A DNA stretch of 64,000 nucleotides from Mesorhizobium loti R88b (GTDB lineage Bacteria > Pseudomonadota > Alphaproteobacteria > Rhizobiales > Rhizobiaceae). The DNA lies in the NCBI RefSeq assembly GCF_013170845.1, contig NZ_CP033367.1, positions 5,953,001 through 6,017,000 of the forward strand, in the 5' to 3' direction. Below the pieces are notes generated by a model. It ran no database searches. It was not told where the DNA came from and saw only the letters and a program-made list of their open reading frames with translations. Positions 49,858 through 57,896 of the stretch are shown piece by piece. The position numbers were made by a program, and so were the translations under genes. Position 1 is the first letter of the stretch, and each line of letters opens with the position of its first letter.

Positions 49858-51087
49858 TTATACCGGGCTGCGCCCGATCCGCCACTGATAGGGTGGTGAT
49901 GTGCCGTTGACTGCGTAGTCGCCTACGATGCGATCCTTGTAGATGCGCGGGTTGTGCGAAGACAGGGTGCGGGCGTTGCGCCAATGGCGATCGAGGCCGA
50001 TCGGCTTTCTGGTCGAGGACGCGCCCAGCGCATCGAAAATAATCGTCGACGCTTCAAGAACCAGGTTCGTGACGACCGTCACCGCTTGCGATGTCTCGAG
50101 TTCGGCGACGGCGTTCGCCTTTTCCTCGGCCTCGGCATCGCCGGAAAAATGTGCTTGATAGGCGCGTTCGATGGCTTGCGCGACCTGCAAGACAATGGCG
50201 CCAGCCGCATAGGCGTTGCTGCGAATACGGCCGACGACCTGAAGCACCTGCGGATCCTGGCTTGAGCGCGGGCCGGCGGCATTGGAGTAGGAGCGATTGC
50301 GCGCGGCAACAGCGGCGGCGGTCTCGTTGGCTATCGCCCGACCGATACCAGCGAGCGTGGCAAGATGCACCAGCTGGTAGAAGGCGGCGCCATAGCGGAA
50401 CTTGTCGTCGTCGACGACGACATCGCCGGGGTCGACCGTGGCATCGGTAAAGATCGTGGTGCCGCTGGCCGTGAGCGTCTGGCCAAAGCCGTCCCAGTCG
50501 TCGACGACATTGACGCCCGGATCGTCGCGGCGCACCTGCAACACGATGCCTTCGCCATCGAGCCCCGTCGCGCCGACATCGATCCAGTCGGCGAACAGCG
50601 AGCCGGTGGTGTAGTATTTGGTGCCGTTGAGCACCAGCCTGTCATCCTTGTTCGAGATGCGCGTCGAGAAGACGTCCTGTTTGGCATCGCCGATCTCGGT
50701 CCAGGCATTGCCGGCAATCTCGCCGCGGGCGATGCGCTGCGCCCAGCGCTTGCGGCTCTCGCCTGATGTCTTGTTGACGACATCCTCGACAAAGCCAAAA
50801 TGGCCGCGCAGCGCCTGGGTGATATTGGAGTCTGCCGCCGACAGCTCGATCAGGATGTTGGCCAGTTCAGGCAGCGTCGCGCCAAGGCCGCCTTCGGCTT
50901 CAGACAAGCGCAGCGCCCCCAGGCCCGCCTGCTTCAACTTCGCAATCTCTTCTGCCGGCAGTTCGCGGCCAAGCTCCCGCTCGACCGCACCAGCGGCGAT
51001 CTGTGCAAATATCGGCCGGAACCGTTCTGCCAGTGTCTCATAGCGTGCGCTGGGGCCCGCGCCCCAGGCGGTATCGATCTGTGTCAT
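49858..51087 (-). CDS. Acyl-CoA dehydrogenase-fold flavin monooxygenase (DszC/SfnB-like)
   Basis: A 409-residue protein with the acyl-CoA dehydrogenase fold (helical N-terminus, central AWTEIGDAKQDVFSTRI and LNGTKYYTTGSLFADWI, C-terminal helix bundle). It belongs to the DszC/SfnB branch, which uses reduced FMN and O2 to oxidise organosulfur compounds rather than acyl-CoA. The typical catalytic Glu loop of acyl-CoA dehydrogenases is not evident; the C-terminal SHNPRIYKDRIVGDY is typical of the monooxygenases. It closes a seven-gene operon that begins with a DszA/NtaA-type monooxygenase and contains a full ABC importer. Substrate, possibly a sulfone or sulfonate, is inferred. Confidence 0.83.
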   Translation of the reverse strand: MTQIDTAWGAGPSARYETLAERFRPIFAQIAAGAVERELGRELPAEEIAKLKQAGLGALRLSEAEGGLGATLPELANILIELSAADSNITQALRGHFGFVEDVVNKTSGESRKRWAQRIARGEIAGNAWTEIGDAKQDVFSTRISNKDDRLVLNGTKYYTTGSLFADWIDVGATGLDGEGIVLQVRRDDPGVNVVDDWDGFGQTLTASGTTIFTDATVDPGDVVVDDDKFRYGAAFYQLVHLATLAGIGRAIANETAAAVAARNRSYSNAAGPRSSQDPQVLQVVGRIRSNAYAAGAIVLQVAQAIERAYQAHFSGDAEAEEKANAVAELETSQAVTVVTNLVLEASTIIFDALGASSTRKPIGLDRHWRNARTLSSHNPRIYKDRIVGDYAVNGTSPPYQWRIGRSPV

Positions 51088-51135
51088 TTTGCATTGTCCT
51101 GAGATTAGCCGTCCAACCCGGCGCGGGTGAGGCGG

Positions 51136-51906
51136 TCAGTGTGGTTTGGCGACATTGGCACCGCCCAGGTAGAAGTCCTGGACATCCTCACGGGCTCGCA
51201 GTTCCTCTGCCGTTCCCGACAGAACAACGCGACCATTTTCGAGGATGTAGCCGTAGTCGGCATAGCGAAGCGCGAGATTGGCGTTCTGCTCGGCAAGCAG
51301 GAAGCTGACGCCCTGCTCACGGTTCAGAATGCGGATGATCTCGAAGATTTCCTGCACGATGATCGGCGCGAGACCCATGGACGGCTCGTCCAGCAGCACA
51401 AGGCTGGGCCTGGTCATCAGCGCGCGGCCGATGGCCACCATCTGCTGTTCCCCGCCGGAGGTCAGGCCGGCTTTCACCTTGCGCTTTTCCTTGAGGCGCG
51501 GAAACCATGTGTAGATCCGTTCGATGTCGCGCTGCAGATCTGCCCTGCCCGGCTTGCGCACGAAGCCACCGGAGAGGATGTTTTCTTCGACCGTCAATTG
51601 CGCAAAGCAATGACGGCCCTCCAGCACCTGCACGACACCTTTGGCGACGAGCCGAGACGCAGAGAGACCGCTGACCGGCTCACCCTGCCACAGGATGCTG
51701 CCGCGGCTGACCTTGCCGCGCTCTGGTCCAAGCAGATTGGAAACCGCCTTCAGCGTGGTGGTCTTGCCCGCGCCATTGGCGCCGAGCAGGGCGACGATCT
51801 TGCCCTGCTCGACCTTGAGCGACACGTCGCGCACCGCCAGGATCGCCTGACCATAGAGCGCTTCCATATTCTGGATCTCGAGGAAGCTTTTTGCTGCAAT
51901 GGTCAT
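51136..51906 (-). CDS. Branched-chain amino acid-type ABC importer ATPase (LivF-like)
   Basis: The 256-residue ATPase has GANGAGKTT, the signature TSGGEQQM and LVLLDEPSMGLAP, characteristic of LivF. I start it at ATG 51906, because the upstream part of the open frame is low-complexity sequence lying in the binding-protein gene's end. It works with the LivG-like ATPase at 55321 and the two permeases. Although the family is named for leucine, such systems import many amides, aromatic acids and sulfur compounds. Confidence 0.87.
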   Translation of the reverse strand: MTIAAKSFLEIQNMEALYGQAILAVRDVSLKVEQGKIVALLGANGAGKTTTLKAVSNLLGPERGKVSRGSILWQGEPVSGLSASRLVAKGVVQVLEGRHCFAQLTVEENILSGGFVRKPGRADLQRDIERIYTWFPRLKEKRKVKAGLTSGGEQQMVAIGRALMTRPSLVLLDEPSMGLAPIIVQEIFEIIRILNREQGVSFLLAEQNANLALRYADYGYILENGRVVLSGTAEELRAREDVQDFYLGGANVAKPH

Positions 51907-51934
51907 GGGTCGATCCTGTCCGTGCGGGTTGGCG

Positions 51935-53275
51935 TCAGTTCGTTGCAACGCGGGGCTCGATGCCCTTTTCCTTGGCGTAGGCGGCGGCCTTTGCCTTGAT
52001 GACGTCGGCAAACAGCGAGGCATCGGCCTTGATCCAATCGGTCCTTGTGTCCCAGGACTGACCATTCCACTGGATGATCTTGGCAGCGATGGTTTCGCCC
52101 TTGTGGTTGTCGATGGAAGTTTTCAGCGGGCTGATGAGGCCTTCCGCGCCAAGCTCGGCGATCCGCTTCTGATCGATGTCGAGGTTTTCGAGCGCCCACT
52201 GGCCTTCGGCGGCGGTCAACGGCCTGTTGCCGAATTTCTTGTGGCCGGTGCGCAGCGCCTCGACGAAGGTGATGGCTTCGATCACGCCGTAATTGTAGTA
52301 GACCGTGCCGAACTTCGAATTGTCCTTCAGGTCGGACTTGCCCTTGTCGAGGATGTCAGCCTTCAGCGTCTTCAAGATGCCGTAGTTGGTGCCCGGCGGG
52401 AAGACCGAGACGGCGAGGTAACCGTTGGCGGCGGCGCCCGCCGGACGGGCGTCGTCTTCCGAACCGCTCCAGATATCGCCGATGATGCGATTGGCGGGGA
52501 AGCCGACGCGGGCCGCTGTCTTGATCGCCACCGGCGTCATGACGCCCCAGCCGCGCAGGAAGACCCAGTCGGCGTTTGCACGGCGGATCTGCTGCCACTG
52601 TGTCTGCTGCTGTTCGCCGGGATGCGGCACCGGGATCTGGATGTCTTCGAAGCCGTATTTCTTGGAGAGGATGCCGAGCGGCTCGATCGTGTCGCGGCCA
52701 TAGCCGCTATCGTGATAGAGCGTCGCGATCTTCAGCCCCTTGAGCTTGTCATAGCCGCCCGCCTGCTGGGCGATGTAGTCGACGATGATCTGGGCTTCGC
52801 TCCAATAGTCGAACACCAACGGATACTGGTAGGGAAAGACGCGACCGTCGGTGGCGATGTTCTGGCCACCGCCAGGGCTGACGATCGGGATCTTGTCGAT
52901 GCGGGCCTTGTCGGTGAGTGCGACGTCGAGACCGCTCGAATGCGGATAGATTGCCGCCGTCAGCGCGCCGTTGTAGCCGTTCTTGTAGCGCTCGTAGCAT
53001 TCGATGCCGCGCTCGATCGTGTAGGCCGTCTCGCATTCCTGGACCAGGATCTTGACGCCGTCGACGCCGCCCTCGACCTCGTCGATGTAGCGCAGATAAT
53101 CGATGTTGCCGGCGCCGAACGGAATGAACGACGGAGCATAGGGTCCGGTGCGGTAGGTAAACAGCGGATAGAGCTGTTGGCCGGTGCCGTCTTCGGCGAA
53201 GGACGCGCTGCCCAGCAGCGTGACGGCCATCGCGGCAGCGGCCGCCAGCGACATGGTCTTGGTTAGCAATGACAT
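51935..53275 (-). CDS. Liv-type ABC importer periplasmic binding protein
   Basis: The 446-residue precursor has a signal peptide (TMSLAAAAAMAVTLLGSASFA) and a type I periplasmic-binding fold of the LivK class with GPYAPSFIPFGAGNIDYL and ALTDKARIDKIPIVSPGG. It is longer than LivK itself (about 370), as in binding proteins for larger ligands. A cysteine pair (ECETAYTIERGIECYERY) could be a disulfide. ATG at 53275 follows AAGGG. It is in the operon between LivM and LivF. Confidence 0.87.
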   Translation of the reverse strand: MSLLTKTMSLAAAAAMAVTLLGSASFAEDGTGQQLYPLFTYRTGPYAPSFIPFGAGNIDYLRYIDEVEGGVDGVKILVQECETAYTIERGIECYERYKNGYNGALTAAIYPHSSGLDVALTDKARIDKIPIVSPGGGQNIATDGRVFPYQYPLVFDYWSEAQIIVDYIAQQAGGYDKLKGLKIATLYHDSGYGRDTIEPLGILSKKYGFEDIQIPVPHPGEQQQTQWQQIRRANADWVFLRGWGVMTPVAIKTAARVGFPANRIIGDIWSGSEDDARPAGAAANGYLAVSVFPPGTNYGILKTLKADILDKGKSDLKDNSKFGTVYYNYGVIEAITFVEALRTGHKKFGNRPLTAAEGQWALENLDIDQKRIAELGAEGLISPLKTSIDNHKGETIAAKIIQWNGQSWDTRTDWIKADASLFADVIKAKAAAYAKEKGIEPRVATN

Positions 53276-53370
53276 TGTGCAACCCTTGTTTGAGTGGTTT
53301 GACGAAAGTGACGACCGATGCTTGGGAGGAGGCGAAAGACCCGGCGCCGAGGTGTTTCGCCTGTCTGAGT

Positions 53371-54429
53371 TCAACTGGATGATCGTGTTCGCGAGCGAAG
53401 GGCTTCGACGCCGCGCCTTCCCAGGCTCGACAATCCATCCGGTTCCTTGATCAGCAGCACGATGATGATCGTGCCGAAGATGATGTGCTGCAGGTTTGCC
53501 AGCGCGCCCTGATCGCCGAGGAATGACAGATCGATGATCAGCGACAGCCGGTCGAGCAGGATCGGCGTCAGCACGATGAAGGCGGCACCGAGAAAATTGC
53601 CGAAGATGGTTGCGACGCCGCCGATGATGACGATGAACAGGATCTGGAACGATTTATCGAGATTGAACGCGTGCGCATCCGAGGTGCCAAGATATCCGAA
53701 GGCCCAGAGCGCGCCGGCGATGCCAAGGAAAAACGAACTTATGCCGAAGGACAGCAGCTTGCGGCGCGCAACGCGGATGCCGATGACCGAAGCAGCGACA
53801 TCCATGTCGCGGATCGCCATCCATTCGCGGCCGACGCGGCTTTTGACGATGGCGAAGGCCAGCGCGATCAGCAGCACCGTGGTCGCGATCACCAGATAGT
53901 AGCGGCCGGTGGCCGACTGGAGGTCGTAGTCGAGGATCTGCAGTCGCGGCGCCGAGATGGTCAGCGACTGGCTGTCATTCGAAAACCAGCTGAAATTGGT
54001 GAACAGCCATTCGAACAGGAACTGGGCGCCCAGCGTCGAAGCGCCGAGATAGAAGCCCTTGATGCGCAGCGACGGCAGCCCGAAGATGACGCCGGCAGCA
54101 GCCGCGATCAGGCCGGCAAGGATCAGGACGACCGGCAGCGGCAAGAACGGCGCGCGCAGCAGCAGATTGTAGGTCGAGAAGGCGCCGATCGACATGAAGG
54201 CAGCCGAACCAATCGACACCAGCCCCGTATAACCCATCAAAAGGTTCAGCCCGATGCCGGCAAGCCCCATGATCACTGTCGGAATGATGATCGAGCTCAG
54301 CCAGTAATCATCGGCAAGGACCGGCACCGCGAAGGCGGCGACCAGGCCAGCGACGACGGCGATGGTGCCTACGCCAAGGGCAGGCCGACGGAGCGGCTTG
54401 GACGGGGCGGATTCCTGCAGCGTGGTCAC
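53371..54429 (-). CDS. Liv-type ABC importer permease (LivM-like)
   Basis: A 352-residue permease with about nine membrane helices and the LivM blocks GLAGIGLNLLMGYTGLVSIG and SLRIKGFYLGASTLGAQF. The start is GTG at 54429 (MTTLQES), immediately after the LivH stop; the same frame stays open upstream inside LivH but that part is not LivM-like. The C-terminal extension ends LGRRGVEALRSR, typical of LivM. Confidence 0.86.
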   Translation of the reverse strand: MTTLQESAPSKPLRRPALGVGTIAVVAGLVAAFAVPVLADDYWLSSIIIPTVIMGLAGIGLNLLMGYTGLVSIGSAAFMSIGAFSTYNLLLRAPFLPLPVVLILAGLIAAAAGVIFGLPSLRIKGFYLGASTLGAQFLFEWLFTNFSWFSNDSQSLTISAPRLQILDYDLQSATGRYYLVIATTVLLIALAFAIVKSRVGREWMAIRDMDVAASVIGIRVARRKLLSFGISSFFLGIAGALWAFGYLGTSDAHAFNLDKSFQILFIVIIGGVATIFGNFLGAAFIVLTPILLDRLSLIIDLSFLGDQGALANLQHIIFGTIIIVLLIKEPDGLSSLGRRGVEALRSRTRSSS

Positions 54430-54431
54430 GA

Positions 54432-55313
54432 TCAGACCCTTTCGATTTCGCGATCGCCAAACAGGCCGGCCGGACGCACCAGCAGGAAGCCGACAGCGAG
54501 GATGTAGGCCAACCAGGTGGAGACGCTGCCATTGACCAGCGGGCCGACATAGATGTCGGCCAGCGCCTCGGTGGCGCCGACCAGCAGGCCGCCGGCGATG
54601 GCGCCCGGGATGGAGGAGAAGCCGCCGATGATCAGCACCGGCAGCGCCTTGAGCGTCACCAGCGACAGCGAATATTGCACGCCCTGGCGCGATCCCCAGA
54701 CAAGGCCGGCAACCAGGGCCACGATGCCGGCGACGCTCCAGACGATGCGCCAGATGACAGGCAGGCGGATGCCGATCGACTGCGCCGCAAGCGTGTCGGA
54801 AGCCACCGCCCGAAGCGAGATGCCCATACGCGTCTTGTTGAAAGTGATGGCCAGCGTGGCGACCAGCGTCAGCGCAATCAACGAGGCAATGATGTCGAAC
54901 TGGCTGACATAGATGCCGCCGACCTGTACCGCGACATCGGGGATGCCGAGATCGAGCATGTGAACATCCATGCCCATCAGCAATTGGGCAAACCCCTCGA
55001 TGACATAGCTCAATCCCAAAGTGGCCATGAACAGCGTCAACGGATCGCGGTTTCGCAAGGGCCGAAGCACCAGCCACTCGATCAGGATCGCCATCGCCAC
55101 CATGACAAGCGATGTGACGATGAAGGCCAGGGCAAACGGCATGCCCTTCTCGATCAGGGTGACGAAGGTCAGCGCCGCAAACAGCAGCATCGCCCCTTGC
55201 GCGAAATTGAAGACCCCGGACGCCTTGTAGATGAGCACGAAACCGATCGCGACGAGCGAGTACATCACTCCGGCAAACAGACCGCTGACCAATGTTTCAA
55301 GAAAATAGGACAT
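54432..55313 (-). CDS. Liv-type ABC importer permease (LivH-like)
   Basis: A 293-residue permease: YSLVAIGFVLIYKASGVFNF at the N-terminus and TRMGISLRAVASDTLAAQSI in the cytoplasmic coupling loop are signature regions of LivH. Eight or so helices follow in the family pattern. It begins seven bases after the LivG stop and ends two bases before the LivM start, so the operon is compact. It forms a heterodimer with LivM. Confidence 0.87.
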   Translation of the reverse strand: MSYFLETLVSGLFAGVMYSLVAIGFVLIYKASGVFNFAQGAMLLFAALTFVTLIEKGMPFALAFIVTSLVMVAMAILIEWLVLRPLRNRDPLTLFMATLGLSYVIEGFAQLLMGMDVHMLDLGIPDVAVQVGGIYVSQFDIIASLIALTLVATLAITFNKTRMGISLRAVASDTLAAQSIGIRLPVIWRIVWSVAGIVALVAGLVWGSRQGVQYSLSLVTLKALPVLIIGGFSSIPGAIAGGLLVGATEALADIYVGPLVNGSVSTWLAYILAVGFLLVRPAGLFGDREIERV

Positions 55314-55320
55314 GAGTTCC

Positions 55321-56088
55321 TCAGTGAACCGTGCCGAGATAGGCGGCTATCACGTCGGGGTTCTTGCGCACCTCGTCGGGTGCCCCGTCCGCGAGCTTGC
55401 GGCCGTAATCGAGCACCACCACATGGCTGGCGAGGTTGAGCACGATGCCGACATCGTGCTCGATCAGCACCACGGTCGAGCCGAAGACGCGATTGACCTC
55501 GCGGATGACGCGGCTCATCTCCTCCTTCTCTTCCTGATTCATGCCGGCCATCGGTTCGTCGAGCAGCAGCAGCTTGGGGCCGGAGACCAATGCCCGGGCG
55601 AGATCGACGCGTTTTTGAAGACCGTAGGGAAGTGTCGAAACGATCCTTCCTGCATGGCGGTCGAGCCCGAGGAACGACATGGTGCGCTCGGCTCGGGCAA
55701 GGAAGCCGTGGCGCTCGGCGCCGTCCCTGCCCAGCCGGAAGATGTTTTCGAAAAAGCTGGCGTTGCCATGACGAGAGAGGCCGGCCAGCACGTTTTCGCG
55801 CACCGACAGGCGGCGGAACAACGCATTGTGCTGGAAGGTCCGGCCGATGCCGAGATGGGCCGCCTTCTGCGGATGGATCGCCTCGAAGCGCAGCCCGTCG
55901 AAGACAATGTCGCCGGCGTCGGCGCGATAGACGCCATTGATGACGTTGAGAAGCGAACTCTTGCCGGCGCCATTCGGCCCGATCAAGGCGCAGATCTCAC
56001 CCTTGGCGACGCTGAAGCTCAGCGCATTCAGCGCTCGTACGCCCTTGAAGGACAGCGACACGTCGTGGAGTTCCAGCAGGCCGCTCAT
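55321..56088 (-). CDS. Liv-type ABC importer ATPase (LivG-like)
   Basis: The 255-residue ATPase has GPNGAGKSS, the ATPase loop VSTLPYGLQKRVDLARAL in place of LSGGQ (usual for LivG) and LLLLDEPMAGMN. ATG at 56088 overlaps the TGA of the flavin monooxygenase gene (TGATG), giving translational coupling between monooxygenase and transporter. It pairs with LivF. Confidence 0.87.
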   Translation of the reverse strand: MSGLLELHDVSLSFKGVRALNALSFSVAKGEICALIGPNGAGKSSLLNVINGVYRADAGDIVFDGLRFEAIHPQKAAHLGIGRTFQHNALFRRLSVRENVLAGLSRHGNASFFENIFRLGRDGAERHGFLARAERTMSFLGLDRHAGRIVSTLPYGLQKRVDLARALVSGPKLLLLDEPMAGMNQEEKEEMSRVIREVNRVFGSTVVLIEHDVGIVLNLASHVVVLDYGRKLADGAPDEVRKNPDVIAAYLGTVH

Positions 56089-57509
56089 CACGCATTCACG
56101 GATTTCAGGCGGGACGCCGAGGCACGGTCGGCTTCGCGACGCTTGACGGCCTCGATGTCACGGTAGCCGTCGGCGGGATGCGTCGCGGGAAGATAGGGCC
56201 CTTGGCCGAACAGCTTTTCACGCAATGTTCCGAGCTTGTAGGCGGTGGGATAGACGCCGCGCTTCTGCAATTCCGGCACCAGCAGATCGACGGCCGCCTC
56301 GAAGCTTTCGGGCGTCACCGCATAGGCGAGGTTGAAGCCGTCGACACCGGTTTCATCGACCCATTCCTGAAGGATGTCGGCGATGGTGCCGGGCGAGCCG
56401 ACGAAGACCGGCCCGACGCCGCCAATGCCGCCCCATTTCGCCAGTTCCTCGACGGTCCAGGCCTTGTCCTTGCCGGCAAAGTGCTCGACCATCGAAACGA
56501 TGGCGTTGGTCTCGACCTTCTTGAGCGCGTCGGTTGGCGCATACTGGCCGAAATCGATGCCGGTCCAACCCGACATGAACACCAGCGAGCCATCGTAGGA
56601 TGTATAGCTTTGGTATTCCTCGAAGCGCTTCTTCGCCTTCTCGTCGGTCTCATCGACAATCAGCGTGGTGAGATTGTAGATCAGAACATTCTTCGGATCT
56701 CGGCCCGCGGCGGCGGCTTTTTGGCGGATTTCGGAAACATAGGCCTTCAGCAGCGATTTGGTCGGCGCGCCGACGAAGACGCACTCGGCATGCGCAGCGG
56801 CGAAGGCCTTGCCCGGCCCCGAGGCGCCCGCCTGATAGAGAACCGGGGTGCGTTGCGGCGACGGCTCCGAGAGATGGTAGCCGGGCACCTCGAAGAACTT
56901 GCCCTTGTGGCCGATCTCGTGGACCTTGCTGGGGTCGGTGAAGATGCCACGGACCGGATCGCGCAGCACCGCGCCCTCTTCCCAGCTGCCTTCGAAGAGC
57001 TTGTAGAGCACCTCGACATATTCGGCCGCGACCTCGTAGCGGTTGTCATGGCTTTTCAGGCCGGTCTGGCCCACATTCTTGGCGCCACTTTCGAGATACG
57101 ACGTGACGATGTTCCAGCCGACACGGCCTTTGGTATGGTGGTCGGCGGTCGAAAGCCGGCGGGCGAATGTGTAGGGATGTTCGAACGAGGTCGAGGCGGT
57201 AATGCCGATGCCGAGATGCTCGGTGGCAAGGGCGATTGGCGCTGCCAATTGCAAGGGATCATTGACCGGAATCTGCGCCGCTTGCTCGATCGCGTGATAA
57301 TTCGAGCCCTTGTAGACGTCGTAGTAGCCGATGACGTCGGCGATGAATATGCCGTCGAAAATACCACGCTCGAGCGTCCGAGCCAGGTCCTGCCAGTAGT
57401 CCAGATCCTTGTATTTCCAGGACTTGTCGCGTGGATGCTTCCACAGGCCAGGGGATTGGTGGCCAACGCAATTCATGTCGAAAGCGTTGAAGCGAATATG
57501 CCGACCCAT
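56088..57509 (-). CDS. LLM-class FMN-dependent monooxygenase (NtaA/SnaA/DszA family)
   Basis: A 473-residue bacterial-luciferase-like TIM barrel: IRFNAFDMNCVGHQSPGLW at the N-terminus, IFIADVIGYYDVYKGSNYHA, VGWNIVTSYLESGAKNVG and SPQRTPVLYQAGASGPGKAFA are standard for the NtaA/DszA/SnaA branch. It would use FMNH2 from a separate reductase (not present here) to cleave C-S or C-N bonds. It is the first gene of the operon and translationally coupled to the importer, so its substrate is probably what the importer brings in. It complements the DszC/SfnB-like enzyme at the other end. Confidence 0.86.
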   Translation of the reverse strand: MGRHIRFNAFDMNCVGHQSPGLWKHPRDKSWKYKDLDYWQDLARTLERGIFDGIFIADVIGYYDVYKGSNYHAIEQAAQIPVNDPLQLAAPIALATEHLGIGITASTSFEHPYTFARRLSTADHHTKGRVGWNIVTSYLESGAKNVGQTGLKSHDNRYEVAAEYVEVLYKLFEGSWEEGAVLRDPVRGIFTDPSKVHEIGHKGKFFEVPGYHLSEPSPQRTPVLYQAGASGPGKAFAAAHAECVFVGAPTKSLLKAYVSEIRQKAAAAGRDPKNVLIYNLTTLIVDETDEKAKKRFEEYQSYTSYDGSLVFMSGWTGIDFGQYAPTDALKKVETNAIVSMVEHFAGKDKAWTVEELAKWGGIGGVGPVFVGSPGTIADILQEWVDETGVDGFNLAYAVTPESFEAAVDLLVPELQKRGVYPTAYKLGTLREKLFGQGPYLPATHPADGYRDIEAVKRREADRASASRLKSVNA

Positions 57510-57896
57510 CCGTCACTCCTTTGATAGCCCTGTCGGGCGACAGCGGGAGGAAACTACCGACATGCCGGTCGTCAACGAAGGCAGAATATAATGTCTATGG
57601 ATTATATAGAGAATTATTATTTCGCCCTTGGCGCGCATCGTGGTTTTTCCCCGAAGCACGGCTTGGAACGCTGTAAGAGGGTGATCATGACAAAGCTGGA
57701 ACAAGCGCGCGACGAGATCGGCGGGCAGCCGTATCGAGCGCGGCGCTGCCGAGCGTGATGCTTAGGGATCCGCCAAGATCGCCACGTCCCAAAACGTCGG
57801 CTTCACCTCCAACTGACAGCGCCGATGCCTTCGGGCGTTCTCAGTCATCGAAATCGGCCTGCACGGCGGAAAGAACGAAAGACGTGATCTCGTCCT
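57510..57896. other. Promoter region and possible gene remnant
   Basis: 387 bases lack an intact gene. The left part is unusually AT-rich for this genome (57585-57625) and holds TCTAT-N7-ATAGA at 57594-57610, an inverted repeat of LysR/CysB style in the likely promoter of the monooxygenase operon. From 57684 a short frame, MTKLEQARDEIG, soon ends, and several frames to its right are open in pieces, as in a decayed gene. I cannot name it. Confidence 0.4.

Noticed and set aside
54430..55077. N-terminal extension of the LivM frame
   Set aside because: The frame stays open inside LivH, but LivM homology and the GTG start begin at 54429.
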